Shown here in pieces: positions 12,651 to 25,700 of a stretch of 64,000 nucleotides of DNA (positions are counted from its first letter, which is position 1; each line of letters starts with the position of its first letter). Under the pieces are notes generated by a model. That model did not search any database, had not been told where the DNA came from, and saw only the letters and a list, made by a program, of their open reading frames with translations. Location of the stretch: positions 6,933,733 through 6,997,732 of the forward strand of contig NC_089175.1 in the NCBI RefSeq assembly GCF_947507565.1. Reading direction: 5' to 3'. The translations under genes were made by a program, and so were the position numbers. The stretch is from Oscarella lobularis (Eukaryota > Porifera > Homoscleromorpha > Homosclerophorida > Oscarellidae).

Positions 12651-13738
12651 GGTCAAAAATTTGATTAAAATATACTTTAACAGACCTTTTCTTTTCTAAC
12701 TGTTACCTATCTTAATTAATAACAGCTGTGCATATTTGAGTAGGTCTTGGGTGCCTCTACTTGATCTGTAACTTGGGGCAATTTTAAATACTTTAATTAA
12801 AAGGCCTTGACTTTTTCTAACTGTTACCGATCTCAAATACCTGACTCGCTCTAAGGGGCCACTTCTAATACTTGAGAAGGTTTTGAGTGATTCTACTTCC
12901 ACTGACACTTGTCTTCTAAGGGAAGAGAACATCGGTTCTAATATCCGCCTACTAAGGGAGGCAACTTCGATTTTAATTTATATCAGTCTTCGGAGTCAAA
13001 TTAAACCCTCAAAGAAAAAATATTCACACTTTCTAATCACCGTGACTGAATTATTTTCAAACGGCGGAGCTCCGTTGATGAGCTCGTGCAGCGTCCGATG
13101 CAACAGCTGAGAGACCCGTTCGTATTTCCGTCGCTCTTCAACGTTGTCAATGCACTGCATCAGACCGAGGACCGTTTCTGCACTCGAGAGAGTTCGTCGA
13201 GCTGTCGCTTCTTCTTTCCATCCGTTTCGCGCGTGGATGCCTTACAGTCCTATCAGCAACCACGTAGACGATATCGAGAATCTTCTGAAGACTCCATCGG
13301 AAGTGAAGAAGCGACGTTGTACAGCGAAAATGAACGAAGAAAATCTCCACAGTCGCGTGCGCTGTTGTGCAAACGCCCGTATCGCCTTTGTGTGAAGTCG
13401 CCTTAGAACACGCACTTTCGAGTGTCTTTCGCAGTCTCGCGCAAGGAAACGTGGTCAAGAGGATGTCGCGTTCGCGTACTGAGTGGGTAGCGCATGAGGA
13501 GCCCACGCACTCTCTTGCACGCACGCTCGCATCTTGTGTGCGACTGCTTGCATCTTGCATCGAGCCAGTGCATCTCTGAAAGCCGTTTAGTAAGTGTACG
13601 CACCGAGAGAGCATAGATAGAACTTCGACTTCCCTTTGCATGCACTGTGTAGAGTCGTTCGCCTACAGGTGCAGCCTTTCGTAATGCCCAATATTTTTTT
13701 CCAGAGCTTTATTCGAGAGTAGCTGTCTTCAGGGATCC
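12651..13738 (+). other. 5' flank of the Bark-cadherin gene, repeated three times in the window
   Basis: From about 13036 to the start codon this sequence recurs at about 31450-32190 and 32490-33422, in front of each downstream copy. Shared blocks include the GGCGGAGCTCCG region, GCTGCATCAGACCGAG, a TTGCACGCACGCTCGCATC block, and the segment before the ATG (CAGAGCTTTATTCGAGAG then GAGCTGTCTTCAGGGATC). It probably carries the promoter and 5' leader of the array genes. Several frames are open in it, but none is conserved in the same frame across the three copies. Confidence 0.55.
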
Positions 13739-16700
13739 ATGGCGTTGACATGGCTCCTCGTGGTGGCAGGAATTTGTGCGACCCTCTTTCCTTCTCAAAT
13801 CTGTAAGTTTCCACGCCTTTTTTTTCCCGGTGACTAGTTTAAGCTGCTCTCCTAGTGAGTATTGAAACGGAAGTCGGGGGTGTGTACTCATCAGATACGC
13901 TGTTGACGTTAGCCAAGAGTCCCTACGCAGTCACCAGCGACCTGACTGTGTCAAAAGGAACGACGCTAACTATCGAGTCTGGCGTGGATTTGAATTTTCA
14001 GGCTCGAGTTAGTCTCGTCGTGAATGGAACCCTCAAAGCCGTCGCGAGTTCACGTGATCGTATAATCATCATGCGTCACAACGCGACTGTGGGAGTTGAT
14101 TCGACCGTTTTGCGTCTTGTGGACGGCGCAACTCCTCGCGAAGGCCGAATCGAAGTGTACGATGCGTCAAGCATGAAGTGGGGAACGGTGTGCGACGATT
14201 ATTGGAACCGAAACAACGCTAAAGTAGTCTGCCGTCATCTTGGATTCAATGATCCAATAGGGTCTGACTATGGCACGAAGCGATTTGGAGTTGGATCGGG
14301 AGACATCGGGCTATCGAATGTTGACTGTGACGGCGTCGAAAATTCTCTTTTGGATTGCCGCGCTCAGAGGTGGAACAATAACAAGTGTAAGCACACAGAG
14401 GACATTGGTGTTGTCTGCGGTGACGGAAGCGTGGGATTTTGGGGCGGAATCACGTTCGAAAGTGAAGGTGCCAATGTGACAACTTCGTCATATGGAGTGA
14501 TGGACTACTCGACATCGAGTGTGATGCAAAATGTTCAGATTTTGAATGCAGGCATTGTGCCTGATACGGTTCGTAGATCAACTCCAGATGCAAACGTGGC
14601 GGCCATCAGAGCGACGTCAGCAGTGGCCAAAATGACCAACGTCACAATTTTGGACAGTCGATTATCAGGGATTCAGCTCAATAATATCCACGCAGACATA
14701 AACTTTGAAGCCGTTACTGTTCTTAACTGCAGTGGCACGGGCTTGACTGGTCAGTCATCTCGCCGTCTTACGTGCTTGCGATGTCATTTTGAGAACTGTG
14801 CTCAAGGCGGTATTAGTATTACCAGAATTCCCTTTCCTATTGGTCGACCAACTGTTAGCGTTCCCTCGCATGATTTTAGTTATTCGGGAAGTATGAATGG
14901 TGACAAAATGTCATATTTTGTTGATGACGAGGGCGTCTACTTTAACTTTACAACAGCATCTACTAACTATTACCGCATTTTGGAGACTTCACCTGGTTAC
15001 GGGTTGTCTGTTTCTTTTGACCGCTTTTGGATCAACGGTCGGGGGTGTCTTCGTGTGATGAATGGAGATACGGGGTACTCGCATTTTCGTCGTTGCGGTC
15101 CATCGTCAAACGCAGACATGACAGCTGACTCTCATCAATTGGTTATTAACTTTGATCATTACTGGCACAATTCTGGCTTTACTGGCGACATCAAAGCGTA
15201 CGTTTCTCGTCATCGATTGGACTCAAGACAAGTGAACCTTCTGGATTGCTCAACAATTCGTTCAGTTTCAAGTTACGGACTTCGTGTTCAAGGGCCTCTT
15301 GGATCTCTTCTCGTTGCTGGACATAAAGCAATTGACAACGGACATGGTGGCATACAGATCTCAGGAAACGGTTATTCCGTTCAGATAGACACCTCTGTAG
15401 TTCAATATGGCGTACGTGATTACAATGACAACTACGGAATTTACTTTAATGGCTATTTTTCATTGATGACGCTCTCTAAATCACGCGTCAGTGACCATCG
15501 CTATGGTGTCTACTTGTATAGCTACGGAGCTGGTAATATGTCCATGTTGAATAACGTCTTCAATGGATCTCGCACTGATTCTGGAATGAGGTACATCTAC
15601 AGAGGCCTCTACCTAAGATGTTATGATTTGAACACGTACAACTGGAGGACTAACGGCAGAGCGATTTCGTTTGAGGGAAATGTTGTTACTCGCGTGGGAG
15701 CCTCTCAGCAAAGCTCCTATGCGATGGAATTCAATGTGAATTATCAATATGGATTGGTGAGCTTGGTTAGCGTGAAAAACAACGTCTTTATTCAAAACGG
15801 AGGTCGTTTTTATTATAATCAGAATTTTTACCAAGTGGCTCAAAGCGCTATTTTTTCTGGGAACAGGTTCGAAGAGAACGACGTTGGATCCGACTCGAAC
15901 GTTGTTGAGCTGAGTACCTCAAATGCAAATGACAAGGGTCGCATAATTGTAGAAGGAAACACGTTTGTTCGTAACAAGGGGAAGTCAATCGTTTGGTTGT
16001 CTCCTGTAGCGTACTTCAACAGCGGAGTGCAAGTTCAGAACATCGTCTTCTTCAGAAATAATACGTTGAAAAATAACGTTGTTTACAATGGAACGATCTC
16101 CTATAAAACGTTGCCAAACTGCGTTCTTGAAGTCGCAAGAAGTGTCAACGTAGAAGTCTATCATAACGTATTTGACAATCCAGGTTCTTCATATGATGTT
16201 GGCAATGCAGTCGAAGGAACATCCTCTTTTGACAGAATCAATGCCACACTTAACTATTGGGGAACAGATAACGAACTGATTATTCAGAACAGAATTTTTG
16301 ATTTCGACGATTCGAGCTTCTTGGCTACAATCGAATACTTTCCCTTTCTGCTATCGGCAGACCCATCTGACGTGGCAGGATTAAGTCATCCTAGACAGTA
16401 CCCACTCTTTGTTACTCCTTCTGGTGAAGTAGGAGGTCAATTGAACGACTCTGTGACGTTGACAGCGGCTGGTTCTCCTTACCTGATCACGAGAGACGTC
16501 ACGATTCTTCCAACAGGCTCACTTTATATTGAAGCTGGCGTCGTTATTGAAGTCAAGGCGAGTACAGGCATTTTAGTTGAAGGCAGCATGATGTCACTAG
16601 GAAGTTCAATCAGTCCTGTTACATTTCGTGGACAATCTATTGCTCGAGGACAACGCAATAATATTGAATTTCGTGTCGTAGATGGCTATTATTCTGGAGA

Positions 16701-19700
16701 CGATGAATATGGAACATTACAAGTTAATTTTGATCAATTGTGGCGGAAAATTTGCCTACCATCTAATATCAGCAGAGACTACACTTCTTTAAACAAGCTG
16801 GCTGATTTAGCGTGTAAAAGGCTTGGCTACACCCGCGGCTACCATTCTACCCGATATTGGTTTCCGTCTTTGGGAACACCTATCATTACAAAATTCAGCT
16901 GTCCGGGGATTGCCACCGATGTCAATCACTGCACATTTAGTTCAGGGAAGTATTCCGCACAAAGTCGTTGCCTTTTGGTTTATTATGTCAACTGCTATGA
17001 TCTTGTATCTGTATATAACAGAGAGTTTGGAGGATGGGCAGGAATTCGATTTTCTCCAACGTCAACCGTCCCCGTTTCAGGAAGCAGTCATTCATTGCCT
17101 TCGTCGGTGCTCCGGCATACATTGATTCAAGGGGCTGGAAAATGGACAACGAGAAATGTACCTTCCGTGCGAGCCATACTGACGTCACCTACATTTCTTA
17201 ATGTGACTATCAGAGATTCTGCGTCAACCGCTTTATCTTTCGAGTACGTTCACGAAGAAGGGAATATTACGGGAGTGACTGTTGATGGAGGGCGGGGTGA
17301 CGGAATATCATTTTATGGTCCGAGGACACGAAATTTGACATTTCACGGGATTACAGTCAGAAACATAACGGGCTCAGGAATTCGCATGTATCCTAGCTCT
17401 AGCTCACTGCCGGGATTGACAAACTATCAGTCAATTTGTTCCGTGTCAGCTGTTTTAGACGTGAGAATGGATAAAGGAACGTACTTCGGTTTACATCAGG
17501 ACGATCATTTGGCTGGAATTTACTGCTCTGTCGAGCTTCGAGGTCCTCCCAATACCGTCTTGTCTCTGACGCTCGTTTCCGTTCAGCTCTATAATGACGA
17601 CAGTCTTGTGTTAAGAAATGGACCATTAAGCTCTTCGCCAACAATCAGAACGTACAGTGGTCAAAATACGAATTCGATTGACGACAGCCTATTGTCATCT
17701 GGCAATTCCGTCTTTGTTGAGATCACTACAGGAAGCAAGAGTAGTGCTCCTGGATTTGCTCTGTATTCTGTTGCTCTTTCAACCAAACCGGGTCGTCCCA
17801 TTACTCGAGTCAATGATGTTAGTATGTTCTCAGTCGGCACTGGCATTTCCTTTTCAAGCACCAATGACGACGTCTTTATCAGTAACGCAAGAGTAGAAAA
17901 TTCTTTGAATAACGGAATCTACAGTAGTTCCCACTACGGATTTTACTCCTTACGAAACAGCGTCATACGGCACTCTCGTAGCAGAGGATTGTACATGTCG
18001 TCTTTGCGAGGACACATCGAAATTTTGAACAACGAGATAACTGACAGCCGTTCAAATGGAATCTACATTTATGGCTACGATCGACATAACAATGGACAGC
18101 GCACACGCGTGATCGATTCTAATCGCGTGTCCAATAGTGGCAACAGTGGTCTTTATTTGTACAGTTACGACTACAATCAACAATCGCGATTTGTGAAGTG
18201 GAACGTGACTAGAAACGTCTTTGATTCTAACCAAGACGGTGTTAGCGTTTATTCGGACAACTCAAATTTTGGAGTGACTGATCTAACGATTTCCGAAAAT
18301 TTATTTTCAGCCCAGACACGATATGGGCTGATCTTTGACCGCACGTTGAACGCACATGCTAGCATTGACGGAAACACATTTGTCGGCCACCGTGGAAGTA
18401 CAGGTGGAGCAATGCTTTTGCAGGGAACTGCTCAAAGCCTCAGCGTGACGCGAAATGTTTTTCACAGCAATAGTGGAAAGTACGTCGTCAAACTATCTCC
18501 TTACGATTTTACAACGTCACCATTTTTGTTTCATAACAATCGTCTTCTGAACAACACTGTGAATTCTACTGAATTGTACGCTGTGGATTACGGCTATCCT
18601 GCTGTGGCTGTTGTATCTATGTCGTCTCGGATTACCATGGCAAACAATGAGTTTAGCAATCCAGAAACACAGTTTGAACTCGGTATCCAACTTCCAGTTC
18701 AAAGTTCGTCAGAGTTGTCGGTAAACGTCAGCAGAAACTATTGGGGAACGGCGGATGAAGCTGCTATTCGTGACCGCATCGTGGACTTTGGATACTGTTC
18801 TCGACTTGCCAATGCTGAATATTTTCCGTATCTTACGTCTCCATCGGGCCCGGCTGTGTCACTCCTCGCATTCAGAGATACTTCCGTACTGAGACCGAAT
18901 TCGATCCTTCGAGGACGTGTTTCTACAAGCACGACTATTTCCATGTCTGGTAGTCCGTATACAGTTGTGGGTGATATTACTGTTCTTCCTGGCAAAACTC
19001 TTACAATAGAAGCAGGCGTCGAGCTTCGATTCACTGCAAACACAGGAATAATGGTCGAAGGTCGTCTTCTTGCTCAAGGAACGCAAAATCTGCCAATAAA
19101 ATTTGTTGACAACAGCTTAGTTATACGTTCTTCGTCGTCCGTGGGAAGCAGTGTAGGAAACATACGTCTCGTTGGAGCAGCACAACACGAAGGAGTTGCT
19201 GAAATGTACTACAATGGGACGTGGGGAACTCTTTGCGCTCTGCAGGATGACGAAGATAGATTCTATCGCACCAGTCACAATTACTACTTGTCAGACGTTG
19301 TATGCCGAGAACTCGGCTACAGCCAGGCCAGTTGGGGGTGGCACTATGTGAATTCTTCTTACCCACGAGACGCATGGCTGAAGCATTTGATCTGCCGAGG
19401 CTCGGAGTCAGTACTGGCGCAATGCGTTAACTACGTGTTCGAAAGGTCAAAATGTCATCTCGGAGCGTTGCATGTTATCTGTTGGACGGGCAATAATAAT
19501 CAAGGTCATTTGAAACAGCAGCAGTCGTGGCTTCATTGGTCCGGCGTTCGATTCTCGCAATCTTTGCAGCATCCGTCAGTTATGAGTAACGTTTTCCTGT
19601 CTGGTGCAGGATACGCGAATGCGGAAAAAATTGCAGCTATTCAAGTAGTGGGACACAGACTTGTTCTTACGGATGTAAGTGTGACCAAAAACGCTTGGAC

Positions 19701-22700
19701 GGGCGTAGAATTTCTAAACTCGCCAGCCCCCAATATTACCAAACTTGACTTGTCATTAAATGAAGGCACAGGATTAAGATTATCAAATACCCTTTCGAGT
19801 TTATTGGAAGAAGTAACGGCTATTGACAACCGCGGTCATGGGCTGGCGTTGACAAGTGGCGGCTTTTTGCAGAGTTCTTGGAATTACCCCATCGTATCGC
19901 CTCTGGACATTTGCTCTCAATCTGGAATATTGTCGGCGTCGATTCCTTTCTACTTGAGATACGTACCGAAATTAGTGAATCGGAATGGTTATAGTTATCA
20001 GAACTGTAGGGTCAACATTGAAGCTGACCCAAACCACGTATTGTCTTTTGGTATCTTGGCAATTCAATTTCAATACTGGTGGAGCCACACGGTCATTGAT
20101 GGCAAAACAGTTTTCCGCTCGGGAAGAGTTCAGTCCGTGGGTGATTCTCTTCATTACGTAACAAAAGGTAACTCGTCGTATGTGTCTGTTTACGCGCCAC
20201 AGTATTACTCCAGTTTTGATCCGCGGAAAGACTTTGTTCTGATATACGTTCAGCAACATTCTATGGGTAATGGTAGTTATTTGCATTAGTTATCAAACTC
20301 AATTCTATTTATTCTTTTACAGCCTCTCCTTCTCATTGGTTGCATACTGTGTCCGGTGGACACTTTGCTTCGAACTTTCTGTCTGGCATTGCTTTCAATT
20401 CTAGTCAGAGTACATACGACCGTTCAAGCGTATCGATCGAGAGTTCTGTGATTTCAAACAACAGCTGGAATGGAATTGATGGCAATGTCACAAATGGTGG
20501 AAATTCGGGCTACGGCTCAGTCGTTCGCGACATCAAAATCAGGAGAAGCACCATATCAAACAACGGTCGTTTTACGACAGCGTCATACAAAGACCGTGCC
20601 GCCGGAATCGCTGTCTCAGCAGACCATGCAAGCATCGTCATTCAGAATAACGGACTAACAGACAACAGTGGCGGAGCTGTGAGCGTAAATCTTGATGCGA
20701 GTCGAAGTGAATCAACATCAATTGACATATTTGACAATCGCATCGTTAGAAACAGGGAAGGTGGTACTATTAGCATTACTGGCTCTTCCAATTCAGCAGG
20801 GCCTCGAGCGAGCATTCGTAGCAACAAGATTAATCACAATTCTGCAGGAGTTCTTTACGACACTTTGTCAATCAACGGAATTGCTACTAGCGTCGTTGAC
20901 AACTCATTTCACAACAATACCGGACGTTATGCAGTCTATTGGGAAACTGGCCAAAGATCGTCGATTTCTGGGCAACAATTTGCTAACAACACGTTGTATC
21001 TAAATGTTGGGCAAGCGCCGAACGAACGATGGACGGTGTATGCCGTTGGCGTAGGGCCGTCGTACACTGGAAACGTCTTCACTAATCCGGCGAATCGATA
21101 CGAGTTTGCCGCAGGATCTGACTTAGGTCAAGGGCATCATAATGCTGTCGACAATTGGTGGGGAAGTCGGCATTTGAGTGAAGCCGAGAAGCGAGTGAGA
21201 GATAAGGACGACGTTTTGAGCCTGGCAGCGGCTGACATTGCACCGGTTGTGAAGGAATCGCCTTGGACCGATAACGGAGGTACGCTGTAAAGAACAGGTC
21301 TTCTTCCTTAATATTATATGTGACTAGGGTGTCAGTATGGGTGGACTTTAGAGGACTTTTGGGACTTTTATTGCTACTTGTACGTCAAAGGAGCACTGGA
21401 TTGGGCCTCGGCAAATTCGTTTTGCAAGGCAAGCAAGCTCCACGTCTTGGGACACACTCTAACTTGGTCATTTTAATTTTTAGGCTCAGGGATCGGAGCT
21501 TGGGTCTATCCACGATGCGTCCGTAGCTAAATTTTTGAATGGCCTTGTTCCCCGTTCTCCTGCGTCGCTTACAAGCGCGGGAGCGTGGGTTGGACTCCGA
21601 CACGACGGGAACGTATGGTCGTGGTCCGACGGATCGGACTTTGACTACGGAAGCGCTAATGGAGGAAAAGCCGGAGAATGCTTGAAATTGACATCGGCTG
21701 GATGGGAAATCGAGGATTGCAGTACACGTCTTCCGTTTCTCTGTAGCAAATTACCAGCCGGTACGTTTTTGTTGGTTTTGTGCTAAGTTGTCTTTATATT
21801 TCTTTTGGTATTCATGCAGACGAATGTCCAAATGCTTGCTCGCGGCATGGACAGTGTGACAGGGCTACTCGTACTTGTTCGTGTTTCAAGGGATGGCATG
21901 GCGAAGACTGCAACGACTTTCACTGCAACGACGTCAACGACTGTTCCGTTTATGGAACGTGCGTGGGGCCGAATCAATGTCGTTGCCGAGTTGGCTGGAA
22001 GGCATGAGACATATAACTTGTTTTTTGATTTAAATTAAATTATTTATCGTTTCTAGGGACGCGCTTGTACGACGACCTACTGCAATCTGTACACGACGTG
22101 TGACGCCTGCAGTCGCCAGCCAGGCTGTGGTTGGTGTGATAGTCAAAGCTCCTGCATTCCTGGTCTAGGTAGTCGCCCAGATAAGCAGCAATGCAACACG
22201 TGGTTCTACTACAGCTGCTACAGCCCACGGAGAGAAGGTTGTTCAGATAAAATAAAGGTAATTGATAAAGATTTGGTTCTTGCCAGTATATAACTATAGA
22301 GTTTTTGCATAGGACATTGGGTGCTCCTCTCCGTGCGACTTGTCTGTGGCAACAAGCAGCTACGAAACTTGCCAGCATTGTCACGACATAGGCCGCTGCT
22401 ACAACGAAGCAAAGGTAAATCTTAGTAGACTCTTTGCGGAAAGACTTGCATTGTCAACTGTTTAGTCATCTTGCCTCAATTGGGACGAGTCACGATGTCC
22501 CTATGGAAGAGTTACGCCTGACTACGGTCTCGGTGCGAATGCGCAAAAAATTCCGAGTCATCTTCCTAACGGAGAGTCAGACTTTCGTGACAAGAGATCT
22601 TCGGGTGGATCGTCGTCTGATCGGCGTCAAAAGTATGTCGATCTTTACCCTGACGTACGAGTTGATCCCGGAAACTCGGCCATCTACCGTCTACTGGGCG

Positions 22701-25700
22701 CCAGCAACTACAATTATTACATCACAACGCCATCGCTGAAAGACGTGTACACTGGCCACATACTTTCCAGTCGTCAAAGTGGAGGAATACTCGACAAGAT
22801 ACTTGCTATGACCAAATGGGGTGCCTATCAACTGATCAAGGCTTCTCCAGCCTACCTAGAGGAAACGATAAAGTACGCTGACTTCATTGACACTGTTGAC
22901 CTGGAAGACATCTACGATGAAGCAGCCATAGAAATTTTTCCAAATATGACAGCTCTTGAGGCGATTGCAGCCTCCTCCACCCCGCAGCTTCCCGGAGCCT
23001 CACAAACAATAGTTTTGTCGCCATCTGTTTCCGTTTACAAGTGTCGGCGAACGTCTGACGGAGATATTGTCATAGCGCTGTCGTCGGTGGAATCAGAGAA
23101 GCTGGGCTTGAATCCCATCAGCAATCAAGGCATTGTCAGTGCGCACGGAAGCAGATTTTTTGAAGAAGTCGAATCTATTGTCAGTGCCGGACCGCATACA
23201 ATCGTTCATACGTCCCTGGCAAGTTGTTCTCGAAATCCACTTCCTCCACCTGTAAAATTGCAGGTAAAGACGACTGGGCCATCTCCGGTCCATAAGGCTC
23301 CGATTGTTACGGGTGTTGGCGGCACGGGCGTCAAAGGTGTGCTTATGTTTGACAATGTTTCTCCATCGGGCCTTGATCTATCGGTTGGTGACGTGATCGT
23401 CGGTCGTCCCAGCGGCCCAGCCGCTGGTGTTCTTGCTGATTTCTATGGATCGTGGGATGACAGCACAACCTTCTTGGAACTCAATCCCTCCAGCGGTGTC
23501 GGAACTTCGTGCAGTGAGCGGGATGGTCTCGTGAGTGTGAACATTGGCGGTGATGCGCCAGGTGCCCCACGCAACGGCGGAAATAGTGGTAGCTATATGA
23601 AATGGTGCGATGCAAACGAGACAATGTTCTTTCATCACGAAATATTGAAAACCAAAGTGAGTCGATGTAGAAGGGTAAGTTTGCACCTAATTGTTATTTT
23701 AAGATTGGAAATTCCGATCGAGAAGTAATCTCGACTGAGACGCTTGTCAGTTACGATCCTCAAGTAGAGATGACGTTTCGATCGAACCACACGTCGCCTT
23801 TCGTAACGAAGGTCGGGTTTTCATTCAAAGGACCTTTGCATATTGGAACCAGTGCTAATTTGGAGATTTTGCCGAGCTCGTGAGTTTGAAAAAGCTCTCT
23901 TTCTGTCGATTATATATATCTTGGCTCGCTTTTTTTTCTGCAGAAAAGGAAGTTCATCTCCGCCTACAGTATCTGTTACTGCCCCTTCAAAGCCTTTTTG
24001 CATTTCTATCGGTTCAATCTGCGTTCGTGGTGAAGCGAAACTGTCAGCATCGTATTCGTTTTCTTTTGATTACGACGTAGGCTTACTCGCAATTTTGTGT
24101 TGTCTCTGAGCGCCTTGTTTTTGCAGGTGACCGGTCCTAGTAGCATATTCTTTTCCTATCTTTCTCAATCCCGTGGAAATGCTGAATTGGGTGCAGTATG
24201 GAGAAACGGAGTTGGGACCGAATACATAAAAGAGGTAACTATCATTCAAGAAACGCAAAAAAGTTTCGAGTGTAGACTACTGGTCTTATTAGGCTCAGTT
24301 GAAGGGAGATCAAGATTTGGCTGATCATCCACAGTACACGTCAACGTTTGAGTCTTCCCTGACTCCGACATTCGGAATTTCGTGGCCCTCGTCGTATAAA
24401 ACTCTGGACCACGTGGCCCAGTCATCGATACCTGCGATCGTGACGTCAGCTTTCTCAGCATCACCCAGTCTCTATCCCCAGTCTTCATTTACTGTGGAAA
24501 TTTCTCCGTCACTGAAAGGTCATTTTGAAACGACAAGATGCTCTAGAGGATGTGATTTTGGCAAGGTATGCTAGCGACTTCTCAATAGATACCGTATTGA
24601 GAATATTTGAGTTGTTGTCTAGAAATTACTTTCGTCATCTCGTGCCGGGGTTCATCAAATAGAAGGAATGTCATTCATAGATCTGCTGTACTACAATTCT
24701 TCGCAGATATTTGATTCGTGGCAACAGGCTTCGTTTATCAACGTCACCTCGGGCCTCTGTTTGCCCTTGACGGACGAGACGGACTGCCCCTGTGAGTGTC
24801 CCGGGGCCGCCTCCTGCATCGACAACGGCAACGGAATTAAACTTTGTCAGCCTTGCAGCTGCAGCGGATCGCCTGGCTGCTCATGCACACAGGCGTGCTC
24901 AGCTGGGTCGATTGAAATTTTTAATTCGTTCTTGCCTCAGCCGATATGCCGATGTCAGTGTTCGGATTTTGACCACGCAGACGTCGGTGGCGATGGAACG
25001 TGCCAAGTAAGGCGATTTCGGTTGGCCTACATATTGATGCTGGAATCGTTGGTTCTATTGCTTAGTGTGAGTGTACTTGCAACGACGGCACTGCGAGCGT
25101 TTTTGGACCAGACGGCCAGTGTCAGTGCGGCTGTAAGTGCAACAACTGCATGGACTCTGTTATTAGTCCAAGCGGATGCGTTTGTCCTGATGATAAGTAG
25201 GTCACACGCTGACACGCTGAGACTACTGTGCATTCCGTTTACTCTAGATGTCCTGCGTGTCCGGAAGGCCTTGAACCAGTGTGGCAAGACTGCACTTGTA
25301 GCTGTCAATCAAAGCAAGGTCGCGGCGGTCTGCCACCGGTTTGTGCAGATGGATGGAAAGGGCCTTTCTGTGACGTGCCTGACTGCAGTCCTTGGCCGTG
25401 TAAGTTGACAATTGCTACCTTATTGTCGTGTGTGTGCAGCGTCATTGTTTTAGTTTGCTCTGATAACGGCATCTGCACCATACCAATGGGAAGTGAGGCA
25501 GACAGAAAACCGTACTGCGTATGCGACGAGCAGTGGATTGGTCCTGGTTGTCAGTTCGCCAGGCCTCGTCCAGGCGGTGGAGATCCGCATTTGCAGACTT
25601 TAGATGGTAAGGTAAATCCGTGGTGCCGGAAAGTTGTATCGCACGTGGTTTTACAGGATTTAGCTACGACTTCTTTGATATTGGCGAATTTTGGTATTGC

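Noticed and set aside
13147-13641. 164-aa minus-strand frame in the receptor 5' flank
   Set aside because: The corresponding frame is broken in the two other copies of this flank, so there is no sign of coding constraint.
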